A stretch of DNA of 38,925 nt from an uncultured Bacteroidales bacterium (GTDB lineage Bacteria; Bacteroidota; Bacteroidia; Bacteroidales; FEN-979). Position 1 is the first letter of the stretch; every line of letters starts with the position of its first letter. Location of the stretch: assembly GCA_903875045.1 (NCBI GenBank), contig CAIQUS010000106.1, forward strand, positions 1-38,925, given 5' to 3'. The translations under genes and the position numbers were made by a program. Shown here one piece after another: positions 1-9,113 of this stretch. The notes beneath the pieces were generated by a model. It did no database searches, had not been told where the DNA came from, and saw only the letters and a program-made list of their open reading frames with translations.

Positions 1-1
1 T

Positions 2-169
2 AAGCTCCTTCGTAGCCTTGACATCCCCGAACGCAAAAGCTGGAATGCAATTATGTACTCACAGGGATGGTGGCAGATGTCAAAGAAAACAGCTGTCAGC
101 CAAGCCATGAATCTGAACTGGTTTGCCCGACAAGGCTTACTATCGTTATATCTAAGAATGAAGGTGTAA
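2..169 (+). CDS. Group II intron reverse transcriptase/maturase, C-terminal fragment
   Basis: Only the last 55 codons are in the window; the frame is open from the left edge to TAA at 167-169. The translation contains a GWWQMSKKTAVSQAMN stretch followed by NWFARQGLLSLYLRMKV. This resembles the conserved C-terminal tail of group II intron-encoded proteins and related reverse transcriptases, where a GxWR/GWW block is followed by a short 'ALxNxxLxxxGLxSL' block. The catalytic YADD region would lie upstream and is not visible. The stop is 11 bases before the predicted domain V, the usual arrangement for a maturase encoded in domain IV. Identification rests on recalled family patterns plus the adjoining RNA structure. 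Confidence 0.72.
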   Translation, partial: KLLRSLDIPERKSWNAIMYSQGWWQMSKKTAVSQAMNLNWFARQGLLSLYLRMKV

Positions 170-180
170 AAGCTAATAGA

Positions 181-251
181 AACCGCCGTGGTACTAACAA
201 GTATGCCCGGTGGTGTGGGGGGACAGCGGCGCGAGCCGCTTCCTACCCGAT
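181..251 (+). ncRNA. Group II intron domains V and VI
   Basis: Domain V: bases 182-188 pair with 208-214 (one G-U), with an upper stem 191-194/201-204 closing a small loop, giving a hairpin of about 33 nt. Domain VI: 226-230 pairs with 235-239 around a GCGA tetraloop (231-234). The lower stem 217-222 pairs with 242-248 if A245 is left bulged, as expected for the branch-point adenosine. The 3' splice site is then predicted at 251/252. Pairings were derived by eye. Confidence 0.75.
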
Positions 252-276
252 TAGGCTAAGGCCAATTCGTTCGTAA

Positions 277-400
277 GAGCTCCGGAGGAGCGATATCTTT
301 ATAGACTGTTGTAAATGGTTTTAATATATTTCGCTCCTCTGGAGCTCAATGGCATTGACCATCTGTAATCTGCTACAAAGATAACGCGCCTAAGGCGCTA
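277..400. repeat. Three REP-like palindromic units
   Basis: Three short hairpins lie close together: stem 279-283/287-291 (GCTCC, loop GGA), stem 333-337/341-345 (GCTCC, loop TCT) and stem 386-390/394-398 (GCGCC, loop TAA). The third differs from the others at a paired position and the partner base changes with it, so pairing is kept. The flanks are also related: CGATATCTTTATAG on the first resembles, in inverse orientation, CTACAAAGATAACG on the third. Units one and two are inverted to each other. This fits the REP/BIME type of extragenic palindrome; no REP-associated transposase is in the window. Confidence 0.6.
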
Positions 401-434
401 AGATGGGCCATTTGTCGGGTACAATATTTCACAT

Positions 435-469
<35 letters not shown>

Positions 470-546
470 TTATAAAATATACTTCGACCCTCCTTTTTGA
501 CATGTTTACCAGGTAGGGTTCCTGAAAACTATTTAATCAGACAATT

Positions 547-801
547 ATGGGTTCAAGGCATAAAATCATTTTTTTTATCTGTTTAATTGTTATCCCTTTT
601 CTTTTTGTTTCCTGTTCCCCGCAGGAGACCCGGGTAAACCAGAAAAAAATTGCGAGGGAACGGGCACAAAAGCAAAAACAAGCTGTAAGTGAATATAACA
701 AGGCGGTCAAGCGACATAACAACATGCAATCGAAATCGACCAAAGCAAGTATGAAAAAAACGAAAAAGGAATCTGTAAAGGTAACTCCCACCAAGCGTTA
801 A
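547..801 (+). CDS. Small basic lipoprotein, unknown function
   Basis: An 84-residue protein with a short N-terminus (MGSRHK), a hydrophobic segment at about 7-20 and a lipobox-like VSC/S at about 20-23, so it is predicted to be a lipoprotein anchored through that Cys. The mature part is strongly basic and rich in Lys, Gln and Glu, with a helix-prone middle (residues 32-60) that could form a short coiled coil and a Lys/Thr-rich tail. It matches no family I recognise. The gene stands alone, in the same direction as the receptor operon that starts 190 bp downstream. The signal peptide and lipobox make a real gene likely. Confidence 0.65.
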   Translation: MGSRHKIIFFICLIVIPFLFVSCSPQETRVNQKKIARERAQKQKQAVSEYNKAVKRHNNMQSKSTKASMKKTKKESVKVTPTKR

Positions 802-921
802 AGAAGCGATTTTACCCCCTTTTATTCCCCGCTTACCGATCGTTTAAAACGGTTCGTAGAATAGACTACAGGCTAATTTAGAATGGTTATATATTTGATT
901 AAGGAATTAAATAATTTTCTG

Positions 922-948
922 TTTGATTTTAAATAATTATTACATTTA
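922..948 (+). promoter_or_regulatory. Weak promoter candidate for the TonB receptor operon
   Basis: TTTG at 922-925 is followed 15 bases later by TACATTTA (941-948), one mismatch from the Bacteroidota -7 consensus TAnnTTTG. The spacing is shorter than usual (about 17-23), so this is a weak candidate. Confidence 0.25.
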
Positions 949-994
949 CCGCCTTTTAAAAGCGCAATTATAATCTAACATAAAATTGTATGGT

Positions 995-3900
995 ATGTTA
1001 AGAAATTTACTATTTACTATTGGTTTTGTACTGGCAACAAGTGTGTTGGTATTTTCACAAACCGGCTCGGGAACACTCAAAGGAAAAATTATTGACAAGG
1101 CGACAAAGGAACCAATTTCCTTTGCCAATGTTGTTGTTGAGGTCGGGGGTGTCCAGGTTGGTGGGTCAACATCTGATTTCGATGGAAATTTTACAATTAA
1201 ACCGATCCCGCCTGGGAAAGTCGACCTCAAGGCGAGTTTTGTGGGATACAACCCCTTCATGTATCGGGGAATTTATATTTCACCCGATAAAATTACCTTC
1301 CAGAACCTTGAGTTGGAAGCTTCCACCACAACACTCAAAGAAATTGAAGTTGTTGATTACAAGGTTCCTCTGATTTCGAAAGACCAAACAACCTCCGGAG
1401 GTACTGTTACTTCGGAAGAAATTTCGAAAATGGCCAATAAATCTGCTGCAGCAGTTGCCACTACGGTGGGTGGTGTCTCAACAGATGCGAATGGCAATAT
1501 TACCAGTATGCGCGGGCAGCGTTCCTCAGGGACCGTATATTTTATTGATGGTATGCGCGTTACAGGGAGCAATTCTCTTCCTCAGAGTGCCATTGAACAG
1601 GTTGAAGTTATCCTTGGCGGAACTCCTGCTGCCTACGGGGATGCAACCGGGGGCATTATCAATGTGACCACAAAAGGTCCATCCAAAGATTTCTCAGGAG
1701 GAATTGACCTTCAGACATCACAATATCTGGATGCTTTCGGATATAGCCGTTTGGGATTGAATTTTACCGGCCCGCTGGTTTCTAAAAAAGACACGGTACG
1801 TGGTTATAAAACACCCATCATGGGTTTCTTTATCGCCGGTGACCTGATTTATCAAAAAGACGGCGCGCCTGCAGCGTTTCCACTATACAGGGTCACAGAT
1901 GATGAGAGAAATCGTTTGTCAATGAGTCCTTTGCGCCTTTATGGAGAGAACAACGCCGTATTTTATAATTCGGAGTTTTTGACCTTCAACCAGATGGAGA
2001 AAACAAAAAGCACCCTTAATTCTGCCGGAACCAATGTCAATGTTTCAGGAAAACTTGATTTCAGGGTTGCACCTACGATCAATCTCTCATTTGGTGGTAC
2101 TTTTACATGGTACGACAGCCGCAATTTCAACTATGCCAACTCCATGATGAACTGGCAAAACAACTCTCATTCCAACGGTTATACCTGGCGGGTGAATGGA
2201 CGGTTTACCCAACGGTTTCCTTCGGCATCCGACAGCAAGAGTTTTGTTAAAAACATCTATTATTCCATCGGCGCCGACTTTACAAGGAGTTTTGGAAAAA
2301 CTGAAGATGCCGAACACAAAAACAACTACTTCCAATATGGATATGTTGGCAGTTTTGCTACCCATACTGTTCGTGCGTATACCCCGACCCTTGCCTATGA
2401 CTCTGTTTCCAGAATGTGGGGACATTTACAGAATGGGACTCGCGATACGATTGTGGTTTTCAAAGGTTCCGATTTGAACCCCGAATCAACCAATTGGACC
2501 AATCAGTATTATGGACTTTTTGATGACCCAGTTGGTCACTATCAGAATATTGATGAGATCATTTCTGGTAAAGGGCTTATTAATGGAATGGCGCCTTCTG
2601 GTCCCTATGGCCTTTTCTCAGGTGTTGGCGCAAGGCCCGGTGGCTATAATGAAGCTACCAGCGACCAGATTGCAGTGAACGCTTCGTTTGCAGCCGACTT
2701 TGGCAATCATGAAATTCAAATCGGGTTACAGTACCAGCAACGGAAAAGTTCAGGATATGGCAATACCGGAACTCTTCTTTGGGATGCTATGCGCGGTTTG
2801 ACAAATGCCCAGTTACGCGATCTGAACCTTGCAAATCCACAACCCGTTTATCGGAATGGAGTCTTTATGGATACAATCAATTATTTCCGCAATTATGTAC
2901 CCGTACTCCAGCGAAATTTTGACATCAACCTTCGGAAAAAACTTGGATTACCAGTGGATGGCAGCGATTGGATTGACTTGTATTCTTATGATTTTGCCAA
3001 AAATACCATCAATTACTATGATAAGAATATGGAGCTCCATACCTTGTCAACAGCCGGACAAATGCTTACCATGGATATGTTCAGCGCTGATGAAGTCCTG
3101 AATAACGGCTCCCCGATTGTTGGATATTACGGATATGATTATACCGGGAAAAAAGTATCGGGAAGCACCAGCTTTGATGATTTCTTTACCCAGCAGGATG
3201 CGAATGGCAACTACACACGCGCAATCGGACCGTACCAACCAATTTACATTGCAGGGTATATTCAGGATAAATTCGCTTTTAAAGATTTGATTTTCAATGT
3301 TGGAGTTCGTGTTGACCGTTTCGACGCCAATCAACCGGTACTTAAGGATCCTTATCTGTTTTATCCGGCAAAAACAGTTGCTGAGGTTACCCAGCTTAAT
3401 GGCACAAACATTTCTCACCCTTCAGGTATGGGCAGCGATTATGTCGTTTATGTTGATGATGCAAATAATCCCACAACGATCACGGGTTACCGGAGCAACA
3501 ATTCATGGTATAACGCCGAAGGAAGTGTGATAACCGACCCTGTGCGTGTTCTCGACCGTGGAAATGGCGTGCAGCCATATCTGGTGGATCCATCGAATAA
3601 ATCCGTACAGGCGAATGTTTTTCAGGATTATGATCCCCAAACCAACTGGATGCCCCGTATTTCGTTTTCATTCCCCATCAGTGATGATGCTTTGTTCTAT
3701 GCACATTATGACATTTTAACACAGCGCCCGTCGTCTGCAGAGGTCCAGATTCAGCCCGTTAGTTATTATTATATTGGTGTAACCGGTTCCTCAGGTACGA
3801 TCAACAATCCAAATCTGAAACCAGAAAAAACCATTGATTATGAGTTAGGTTTCCAACAAAAAATAAACAATTCATCTTCACTTAAACTGGCTGTTTTTTA

Positions 3901-4708
3901 TCGCGAAATGCGGGATCAGATTCAGCAATATCGTTTAAGCGGTGCTTATCCAAAAACCTATTATTCATATACCAACATTGACTTTGGAACTGTGAAGGGA
4001 TTGACCCTTACCTATGACCTCCGCAGATCAGGCAATGCCAGGTTACGATTCAATTACACGCTTCAGTTTGCTGATGGTACTGGTTCTGATCCTGATGCTG
4101 CCGGTACAATTATCCGTTCTGATCAGCCAAACCTTCGTACATTGAACCCATTGAATTTTGACCGTCGTCACCAGTTCAACATCAGCTTTGACTACCGTTG
4201 GGGTGGTGGAAAAGATTATAACGGACCGGTTATCAACCGTAAAAAAAGCGGTAAAGCGCCTGTTCAGTTCCTTTCTAACCTTGGTGCCAATGTAACGCTC
4301 ACCGGGGGATCAGGTACACCGTATACTCAAACAAGCAAAATTCTTCCCAACGGTGCCATGGGGCCAATCAAGGGGAGTATAAACGGAGCCCGTTTACCCT
4401 GGCAATTCCTAATTAGCGCCAGGTTCGACAAAGACTTTAATTTTGCACTCAGTAAGAAAAAGGATGGGACCATCAATGTCTACATTGAATTCGCAAACTT
4501 GTTAAATACACAGAATGTTACTGCTGTATACCCTGCAACAGGCGATGCTGCTGATGATGGATTCCTCAGCGCCCCGGAATGGCAAAATGCCATCAGTCAG
4601 CAGGTTGATCCTCAATCGTACCGTGACCTGTATTCGATCCAGATGAATAATCCTTATCGTTACAGTTCACCACGTACCATCAGATTAGGCCTTATGTTCA
4701 ATTTCTAA
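995..4708 (+). CDS. SusC-like TonB-dependent outer-membrane receptor
   Basis: A protein of 1237 residues. ATG at 995 is preferred over the in-frame TTG at 986 because it directly precedes the signal peptide (MLRNLLFTIGFVLATSVLVFSQ). After cleavage comes a carboxypeptidase-regulatory-like Ig domain at about 25-105 (LKGKIIDKATKEPISFANV), then a plug domain at about 120-230 with the typical IDGMRV and IEQVEVILGG...YGDATGGIINVTTK blocks, and a long beta-barrel ending in an aromatic residue (RLGLMFNF). There is no N-terminal signalling (STN) domain, so it is not an obvious transducer for an anti-sigma factor. It is predicted to use TonB energy to move an unidentified substrate across the outer membrane. 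No SusD partner follows; the next genes encode a very large secreted protein and a PorV/PorQ-like barrel, so it may serve surface-protein assembly rather than glycan uptake (inference). Confidence 0.88.
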   Translation: MLRNLLFTIGFVLATSVLVFSQTGSGTLKGKIIDKATKEPISFANVVVEVGGVQVGGSTSDFDGNFTIKPIPPGKVDLKASFVGYNPFMYRGIYISPDKITFQNLELEASTTTLKEIEVVDYKVPLISKDQTTSGGTVTSEEISKMANKSAAAVATTVGGVSTDANGNITSMRGQRSSGTVYFIDGMRVTGSNSLPQSAIEQVEVILGGTPAAYGDATGGIINVTTKGPSKDFSGGIDLQTSQYLDAFGYSRLGLNFTGPLVSKKDTVRGYKTPIMGFFIAGDLIYQKDGAPAAFPLYRVTDDERNRLSMSPLRLYGENNAVFYNSEFLTFNQMEKTKSTLNSAGTNVNVSGKLDFRVAPTINLSFGGTFTWYDSRNFNYANSMMNWQNNSHSNGYTWRVNGRFTQRFPSASDSKSFVKNIYYSIGADFTRSFGKTEDAEHKNNYFQYGYVGSFATHTVRAYTPTLAYDSVSRMWGHLQNGTRDTIVVFKGSDLNPESTNWTNQYYGLFDDPVGHYQNIDEIISGKGLINGMAPSGPYGLFSGVGARPGGYNEATSDQIAVNASFAADFGNHEIQIGLQYQQRKSSGYGNTGTLLWDAMRGLTNAQLRDLNLANPQPVYRNGVFMDTINYFRNYVPVLQRNFDINLRKKLGLPVDGSDWIDLYSYDFAKNTINYYDKNMELHTLSTAGQMLTMDMFSADEVLNNGSPIVGYYGYDYTGKKVSGSTSFDDFFTQQDANGNYTRAIGPYQPIYIAGYIQDKFAFKDLIFNVGVRVDRFDANQPVLKDPYLFYPAKTVAEVTQLNGTNISHPSGMGSDYVVYVDDANNPTTITGYRSNNSWYNAEGSVITDPVRVLDRGNGVQPYLVDPSNKSVQANVFQDYDPQTNWMPRISFSFPISDDALFYAHYDILTQRPSSAEVQIQPVSYYYIGVTGSSGTINNPNLKPEKTIDYELGFQQKINNSSSLKLAVFYREMRDQIQQYRLSGAYPKTYYSYTNIDFGTVKGLTLTYDLRRSGNARLRFNYTLQFADGTGSDPDAAGTIIRSDQPNLRTLNPLNFDRRHQFNISFDYRWGGGKDYNGPVINRKKSGKAPVQFLSNLGANVTLTGGSGTPYTQTSKILPNGAMGPIKGSINGARLPWQFLISARFDKDFNFALSKKKDGTINVYIEFANLLNTQNVTAVYPATGDAADDGFLSAPEWQNAISQQVDPQSYRDLYSIQMNNPYRYSSPRTIRLGLMFNF

Positions 4709-4764
4709 TGTGTTTGACAATGTTAATGAGAAGAAATTCCGGTATGTTTAAAAATAATGCAACT

Positions 4765-7700
4765 ATGAAAAATATTCTTCGCTTTTTAGTGATTACACTC
4801 TGCTGTATGGTGGTCTCAAATGTGCTCCTTGCAGAGGAATTTCACAAGGTGGGTGGCACCAAGAGCACCAACACCATTAAAGAAACTGCCGCAGGCTGTT
4901 CGTCCGGGTCAAGTTATAAATATCTTGATATCAATAATGTAAGGACTCTTTGTTATTCTTATGGCAATGGATGGTTCCTTGAAAATGCCGAATATGAAAT
5001 CCCTAAAGGTTCGAAAAAGACTTCGATGTTCTCCTTTTCACTCTGGATTGGTGGTATTGATGTCAACAACAACCTCAAGCTGGCTGCATATCGTTATGGA
5101 CAAGGGCCTGCTACGGCGACTGCACATACAAAAAATGATTTTTGGCCCGGGCCATTGACTGTTGACGGTACTGCAGCTATCAGTACAGAAACATGCTCAG
5201 AATATGACAAACTTTATCCGATGACCCGGCTTGAAGTTCAGGAATTTGTGGCATGGTGGGATAACCAGGCTGAATTCCCGAATTATACCATTCCAAAGTC
5301 AATTACTGACTGGCCTGCGCATGGAAACAAATCAAAAGGGCAGGCCTATTATCTTGCACCTTTTGTTGACGTGAACGGGGATGGAAATTATGACCCTACA
5401 CAAGGAGACTATCCATATTATGATCTTTCAAACAGACTTTGTCCTGTTAACCTGAAGCCGGGTGCCCGTCTGGCACGCGCAAAAATAAAGAATGGCGGGG
5501 ATGCCGATACCATGGGAATTTTGGTAGATCAGGTTTTAAAAGGCGATCAAACTCTCTGGAGTGTTTATAACGACAAGGGCAATTACCATTCAGAAACCAC
5601 AGGTGAGCCTATCGGGATGGAAATCAGGGCACAATATTTTGCCTTTGCAACAAACGACGAAATAAATAACATGACCTTCTATTCATACGAGCTTATTAAC
5701 CGTTCTACCTACACATTAACCGGTACTTATTTCAGTCAATGGGTTGACCCTGATTTGGGTTATGCGAATGATGACTTTGTTGGTTGCGATGTAAATCGCG
5801 GGCTTGGTTATTGTTACAATGGCACTCCCATAGATGGAACAGGTCAGAGTTATGCTTATGGTGCTCATCCACCTGCAATTGGGGTTGACTTCTTCCAGGG
5901 ACCATATATGGATCCGGACGGGTATGACAATCCATCTTTCAAAGGAACCGGACTTAAAGGGCCTTCATTCAAAGGAAGTTGTGATATTGTTGGTATGGAC
6001 GGCAGTATTATTAAAATGGGTTTTGGGCCAGGGGGATTAGATTCTGCCATGTACAAAGTTCGTGCAGAAGCTATCAATGGTGTGAATTTTGGCGATGGGA
6101 TTGTAGACAATGAGCGTTATGGAATGAGGCGGTTTGTTTATCACAACAACAATAATTCCGGTGTCCCTGAATATATGCAGGATCCTGATTATGCTCCTGA
6201 ATACTACTTGTTCCTCCGTGGGATCTGGAAAGATAATTCCAACATGGTCTATGGAGGTAATGCCAATGTTAAAGCCGGAGGTTATGGACCAGATTGCGAT
6301 TTTATGTTCCCGAACCTTACAGATGTTTGCGATTGGGGAACCAATGGATTGCCTCCAAACGGACCAAAGGAATGGACTGAGGTCACTGCCAAGAATAACC
6401 CATCAGACCGTCGTTTCATGCAATCTGCCGGCCCATTCAAACTGGAACCTGGCGCATGTAATTATATCACAGTAGGTATCCCATGGGCACGTTCCATTTC
6501 AGGAACCCCTGAAGAGTCGGTCAGATTGTTGCAGCAGGTTGATGATAAGGCACAGAGCCTTTTCGATAACTGTTTTGCCGTACTGAACGGGCCAAATGCA
6601 CCAGATGTTACCATTGAAGAATTGCCAAACTCCCTGATCCTTTATCTGTCAAACCGCAAATGGAATGACTTGGGGAACAACTTCAATGAAAAATATGCCG
6701 AGGTTGATCCGACAATCAGAAGCAGCGACTCTTTGTATCGTTTTGAAGGATATCAGATTTTCCAATTAAAGGATGCAACAGTTTCAGCGGCAGACATGGA
6801 TGATGCCAGCAAAGCCCGGATTGTTGCGGAATGCGATGTACAAAACGGAGTTGCAAAACTTGTTAACTGGACCTATGATCAGAACATCGGAGGAAATGTT
6901 GGTCAAGTTATGACTGCCGGTGAAGATAAGGGAATCAAACATTCTTTCGTCTTCAGTAAAGATATGTTTGCAACCGGGGATGACCGCCTTATCAACCATA
7001 AACAATATTACTACATGGCTGTTGCTTATGGATACAATCAGTTTAAAAAGTACGTGCAAACCGATCCATTGGCGTTGGACGGGCAGAAGAAACCATATCT
7101 TCGCGGACGGAGCAACATTAAAGTTTATACTGCGATTCCTCACGAACCACTTGGAGTTGTTCCCCATTCGGTTTATGGCGAGGGTCCAGTCATCACACGT
7201 ATCCAGGGGCAGGGAAACGGAGGAATGATTCTCGAGTTTTCAGAAGCAACCATCAATGAGATACTTTCAAAACCCCCGATCGATTCAGCAAAAACAAAAC
7301 TGGGTGATCCTGAATATCCCATTGCATATAAACCAACCTATCTTGCTTCAAAAGGCCCATTGCAGGTTAAAGTGATCGATCCATTGAATGTCATAAATGG
7401 AGAATATACCGTGAAATTTGATTCAATGGTTGAGGTTAAAGTAAATAACCCATTTGCAATCGGAGTTAAATTTCCCGACACGAAAAGAATCCTTTTTGGA
7501 AAATGGTCGTTGACAAACAATGCAACAGGAGTTACTTACCGGTCTGATACCACAACCATCTATCAATATGAGCAATGTTTTCTCGACCTTGGTATTGCGT
7601 TGACTATTATGCAGGTACCAAATGCCGGAGACTCAGTTCGTGGCACACTCACTTCAACCAATGGATTGTTGTATGCCTCTCCCCCAATTTATGCCGATAG

Positions 7701-9093
7701 TACCAGAAGGTGGCTTTCGGGGGTACCTGACAGTGATGTTCCTGAATCTTCCCTGAACTGGATACGATCCGGGACATATAAAGGTTCAGATACGCATTAT
7801 TATGACTGGAACATGGGTAGTGGATCAAAGGGATCTCCTGTTGACCCCAATAAAAACTTCCAAAAAATCCAATCGGGAACCTGGGCTCCGTATTGTCTCA
7901 CGGCCAGTAGTGATAAAATCTCGACGACCAATCCCAATGGAGAAGAATTGGCGGTTGGGCCGGCGTATTCAAAAATTACAAAATCCTACGCAAACATTTT
8001 TAATATTGCGAGTGTTGATGTGGTAATGACCCCCAATAAAAAATTATGGACCCGGTGCCCGGTCATTGAAATGTGCCCTAATGCAAAACTTGCGCAGGGT
8101 GGGGCAAAGTTTTTTGGCTATCGTTCTGCTGCATCTGTGAATGTTGATGGTGATACTGGTGTCGTAAGTTCTGATCCTATGTATAATTCCAACTACATGA
8201 GCGCAACAGGAATGGGCTGGTTCCCGGGTTATGCAATTAATCTTGAAACCGGTGAACGGTTGAATATCATGTTTGGTGAAAATTCGTGGCTTGTTGCCGA
8301 CAATGGACGTGATATGTTGTGGAATCCTTCCAGCCGGATTTATGATGTTTCTGGTACTCCTGTGTTTGGCGGGCAACACTATGTTTATATCATGAATCAT
8401 TATAAGTATCTGATTCCCGGGATAAATCTGGATTTCCCGGCGTATGATGCTGGCGCTTATATCATGACAATTTTACCGAAAAATGCTTTTAAACCTTATG
8501 CGTATGGTACTGCCATGTATGTTAACATTCCTTTGTCGGTGGAAGGTCAGGAGTGGTTAAGCAATACCGTTACAACGAAAATCCGTATTTCCAAACCCTA
8601 CAAACGGTATTACTCCACTGCCATGCCGGCTGGTTCAACTGATACAGTTAACCGCAATTATCCGATGTATGTTTTTAATACGAATACAATTTCGACATCG
8701 AAAAATAATTCTGAAAAAGCTACAACGGATCTTGACAGGATAAATGTGGTGCCAAATCCTTATTTTGCTTATGATGATTATGAGAGGAACCAGCTTGATA
8801 ATCGAATCAAAATTGTCAATTTGCCCAATAAATGTGTTGTAACCATCTTTGATATGAGTGGAACGATGATCAGGCAGTTTAACGTGGATAAATCTGGTAT
8901 TACTTTACCCAGAGGATCAACTTCAGGTTTGAACACGGATGCCAAGACCTCGGTAGACTGGGATCTTAAGAACTTTGCGGGGATCCCGATTGCGGGAGGG
9001 GTTTATCTGATACACGTAAAGGCTGACGGGCTTGGTGAGCGCACGATCAAATGGTTCGGAATATTGCGCCCTGTCGATTTGAACTCATTGTAA
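4765..9093 (+). CDS. Large secreted protein with T9SS-like C-terminal domain
   Basis: A protein of 1442 residues from ATG 4765. An in-frame ATG at 4708 overlaps the receptor stop codon (TAATG), but the later start gives a clean signal peptide (MKNILRFLVITLCCMVVSNVLLA). The N-terminal 200 residues contain a YLDINNVRTL...W block seen in large uncharacterised T9SS substrates, and a DVNGDGNYDP segment at about 202-211 resembling a dockerin/EF-hand calcium site. The last 115 residues (from about 1328, VVPNPYFAYDDY) have the form of a type A T9SS sorting or FlgD-like domain: a VPNP start, a TIFDMSGTMIRQF strand, and a closing AGGVYLIHVKADG...IKWFGIL. It is therefore predicted to reach the cell surface. 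It sits between a receptor and a PorV/PorQ-like protein. No enzymatic motif was recognised. Confidence 0.75.
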   Translation: MKNILRFLVITLCCMVVSNVLLAEEFHKVGGTKSTNTIKETAAGCSSGSSYKYLDINNVRTLCYSYGNGWFLENAEYEIPKGSKKTSMFSFSLWIGGIDVNNNLKLAAYRYGQGPATATAHTKNDFWPGPLTVDGTAAISTETCSEYDKLYPMTRLEVQEFVAWWDNQAEFPNYTIPKSITDWPAHGNKSKGQAYYLAPFVDVNGDGNYDPTQGDYPYYDLSNRLCPVNLKPGARLARAKIKNGGDADTMGILVDQVLKGDQTLWSVYNDKGNYHSETTGEPIGMEIRAQYFAFATNDEINNMTFYSYELINRSTYTLTGTYFSQWVDPDLGYANDDFVGCDVNRGLGYCYNGTPIDGTGQSYAYGAHPPAIGVDFFQGPYMDPDGYDNPSFKGTGLKGPSFKGSCDIVGMDGSIIKMGFGPGGLDSAMYKVRAEAINGVNFGDGIVDNERYGMRRFVYHNNNNSGVPEYMQDPDYAPEYYLFLRGIWKDNSNMVYGGNANVKAGGYGPDCDFMFPNLTDVCDWGTNGLPPNGPKEWTEVTAKNNPSDRRFMQSAGPFKLEPGACNYITVGIPWARSISGTPEESVRLLQQVDDKAQSLFDNCFAVLNGPNAPDVTIEELPNSLILYLSNRKWNDLGNNFNEKYAEVDPTIRSSDSLYRFEGYQIFQLKDATVSAADMDDASKARIVAECDVQNGVAKLVNWTYDQNIGGNVGQVMTAGEDKGIKHSFVFSKDMFATGDDRLINHKQYYYMAVAYGYNQFKKYVQTDPLALDGQKKPYLRGRSNIKVYTAIPHEPLGVVPHSVYGEGPVITRIQGQGNGGMILEFSEATINEILSKPPIDSAKTKLGDPEYPIAYKPTYLASKGPLQVKVIDPLNVINGEYTVKFDSMVEVKVNNPFAIGVKFPDTKRILFGKWSLTNNATGVTYRSDTTTIYQYEQCFLDLGIALTIMQVPNAGDSVRGTLTSTNGLLYASPPIYADSTRRWLSGVPDSDVPESSLNWIRSGTYKGSDTHYYDWNMGSGSKGSPVDPNKNFQKIQSGTWAPYCLTASSDKISTTNPNGEELAVGPAYSKITKSYANIFNIASVDVVMTPNKKLWTRCPVIEMCPNAKLAQGGAKFFGYRSAASVNVDGDTGVVSSDPMYNSNYMSATGMGWFPGYAINLETGERLNIMFGENSWLVADNGRDMLWNPSSRIYDVSGTPVFGGQHYVYIMNHYKYLIPGINLDFPAYDAGAYIMTILPKNAFKPYAYGTAMYVNIPLSVEGQEWLSNTVTTKIRISKPYKRYYSTAMPAGSTDTVNRNYPMYVFNTNTISTSKNNSEKATTDLDRINVVPNPYFAYDDYERNQLDNRIKIVNLPNKCVVTIFDMSGTMIRQFNVDKSGITLPRGSTSGLNTDAKTSVDWDLKNFAGIPIAGGVYLIHVKADGLGERTIKWFGILRPVDLNSL

Positions 9094-9113
9094 TAGCTTT
9101 TACGATTAATAAC

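Larger units (their letters stand above)
1..251 (+). mobile_element. Group II intron, 3' portion (cut by window edge)
   Basis: The segment has the two hallmarks of the 3' end of a bacterial group II intron: the C-terminus of an intron-encoded reverse transcriptase/maturase (2-169), then RNA that folds into domain V and domain VI (181-251). The intron would end at the AT of positions 250-251, seven bases or so after a bulged adenosine at 245 that fits the branch point. The 5' part lies outside the window, so completeness and activity cannot be judged. Subclass is not assigned. Confidence 0.8.

Noticed and set aside
67-276. 69-residue open frame at the left edge
   Set aside because: It runs in a different frame across the maturase tail and through the structured domain V/VI RNA; its product has no recognisable features.
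826-860. Terminator after the small lipoprotein gene
   Set aside because: A weak hairpin (CGTTT/AAACG near 840-850) exists but has a 5-bp stem and no U tract.
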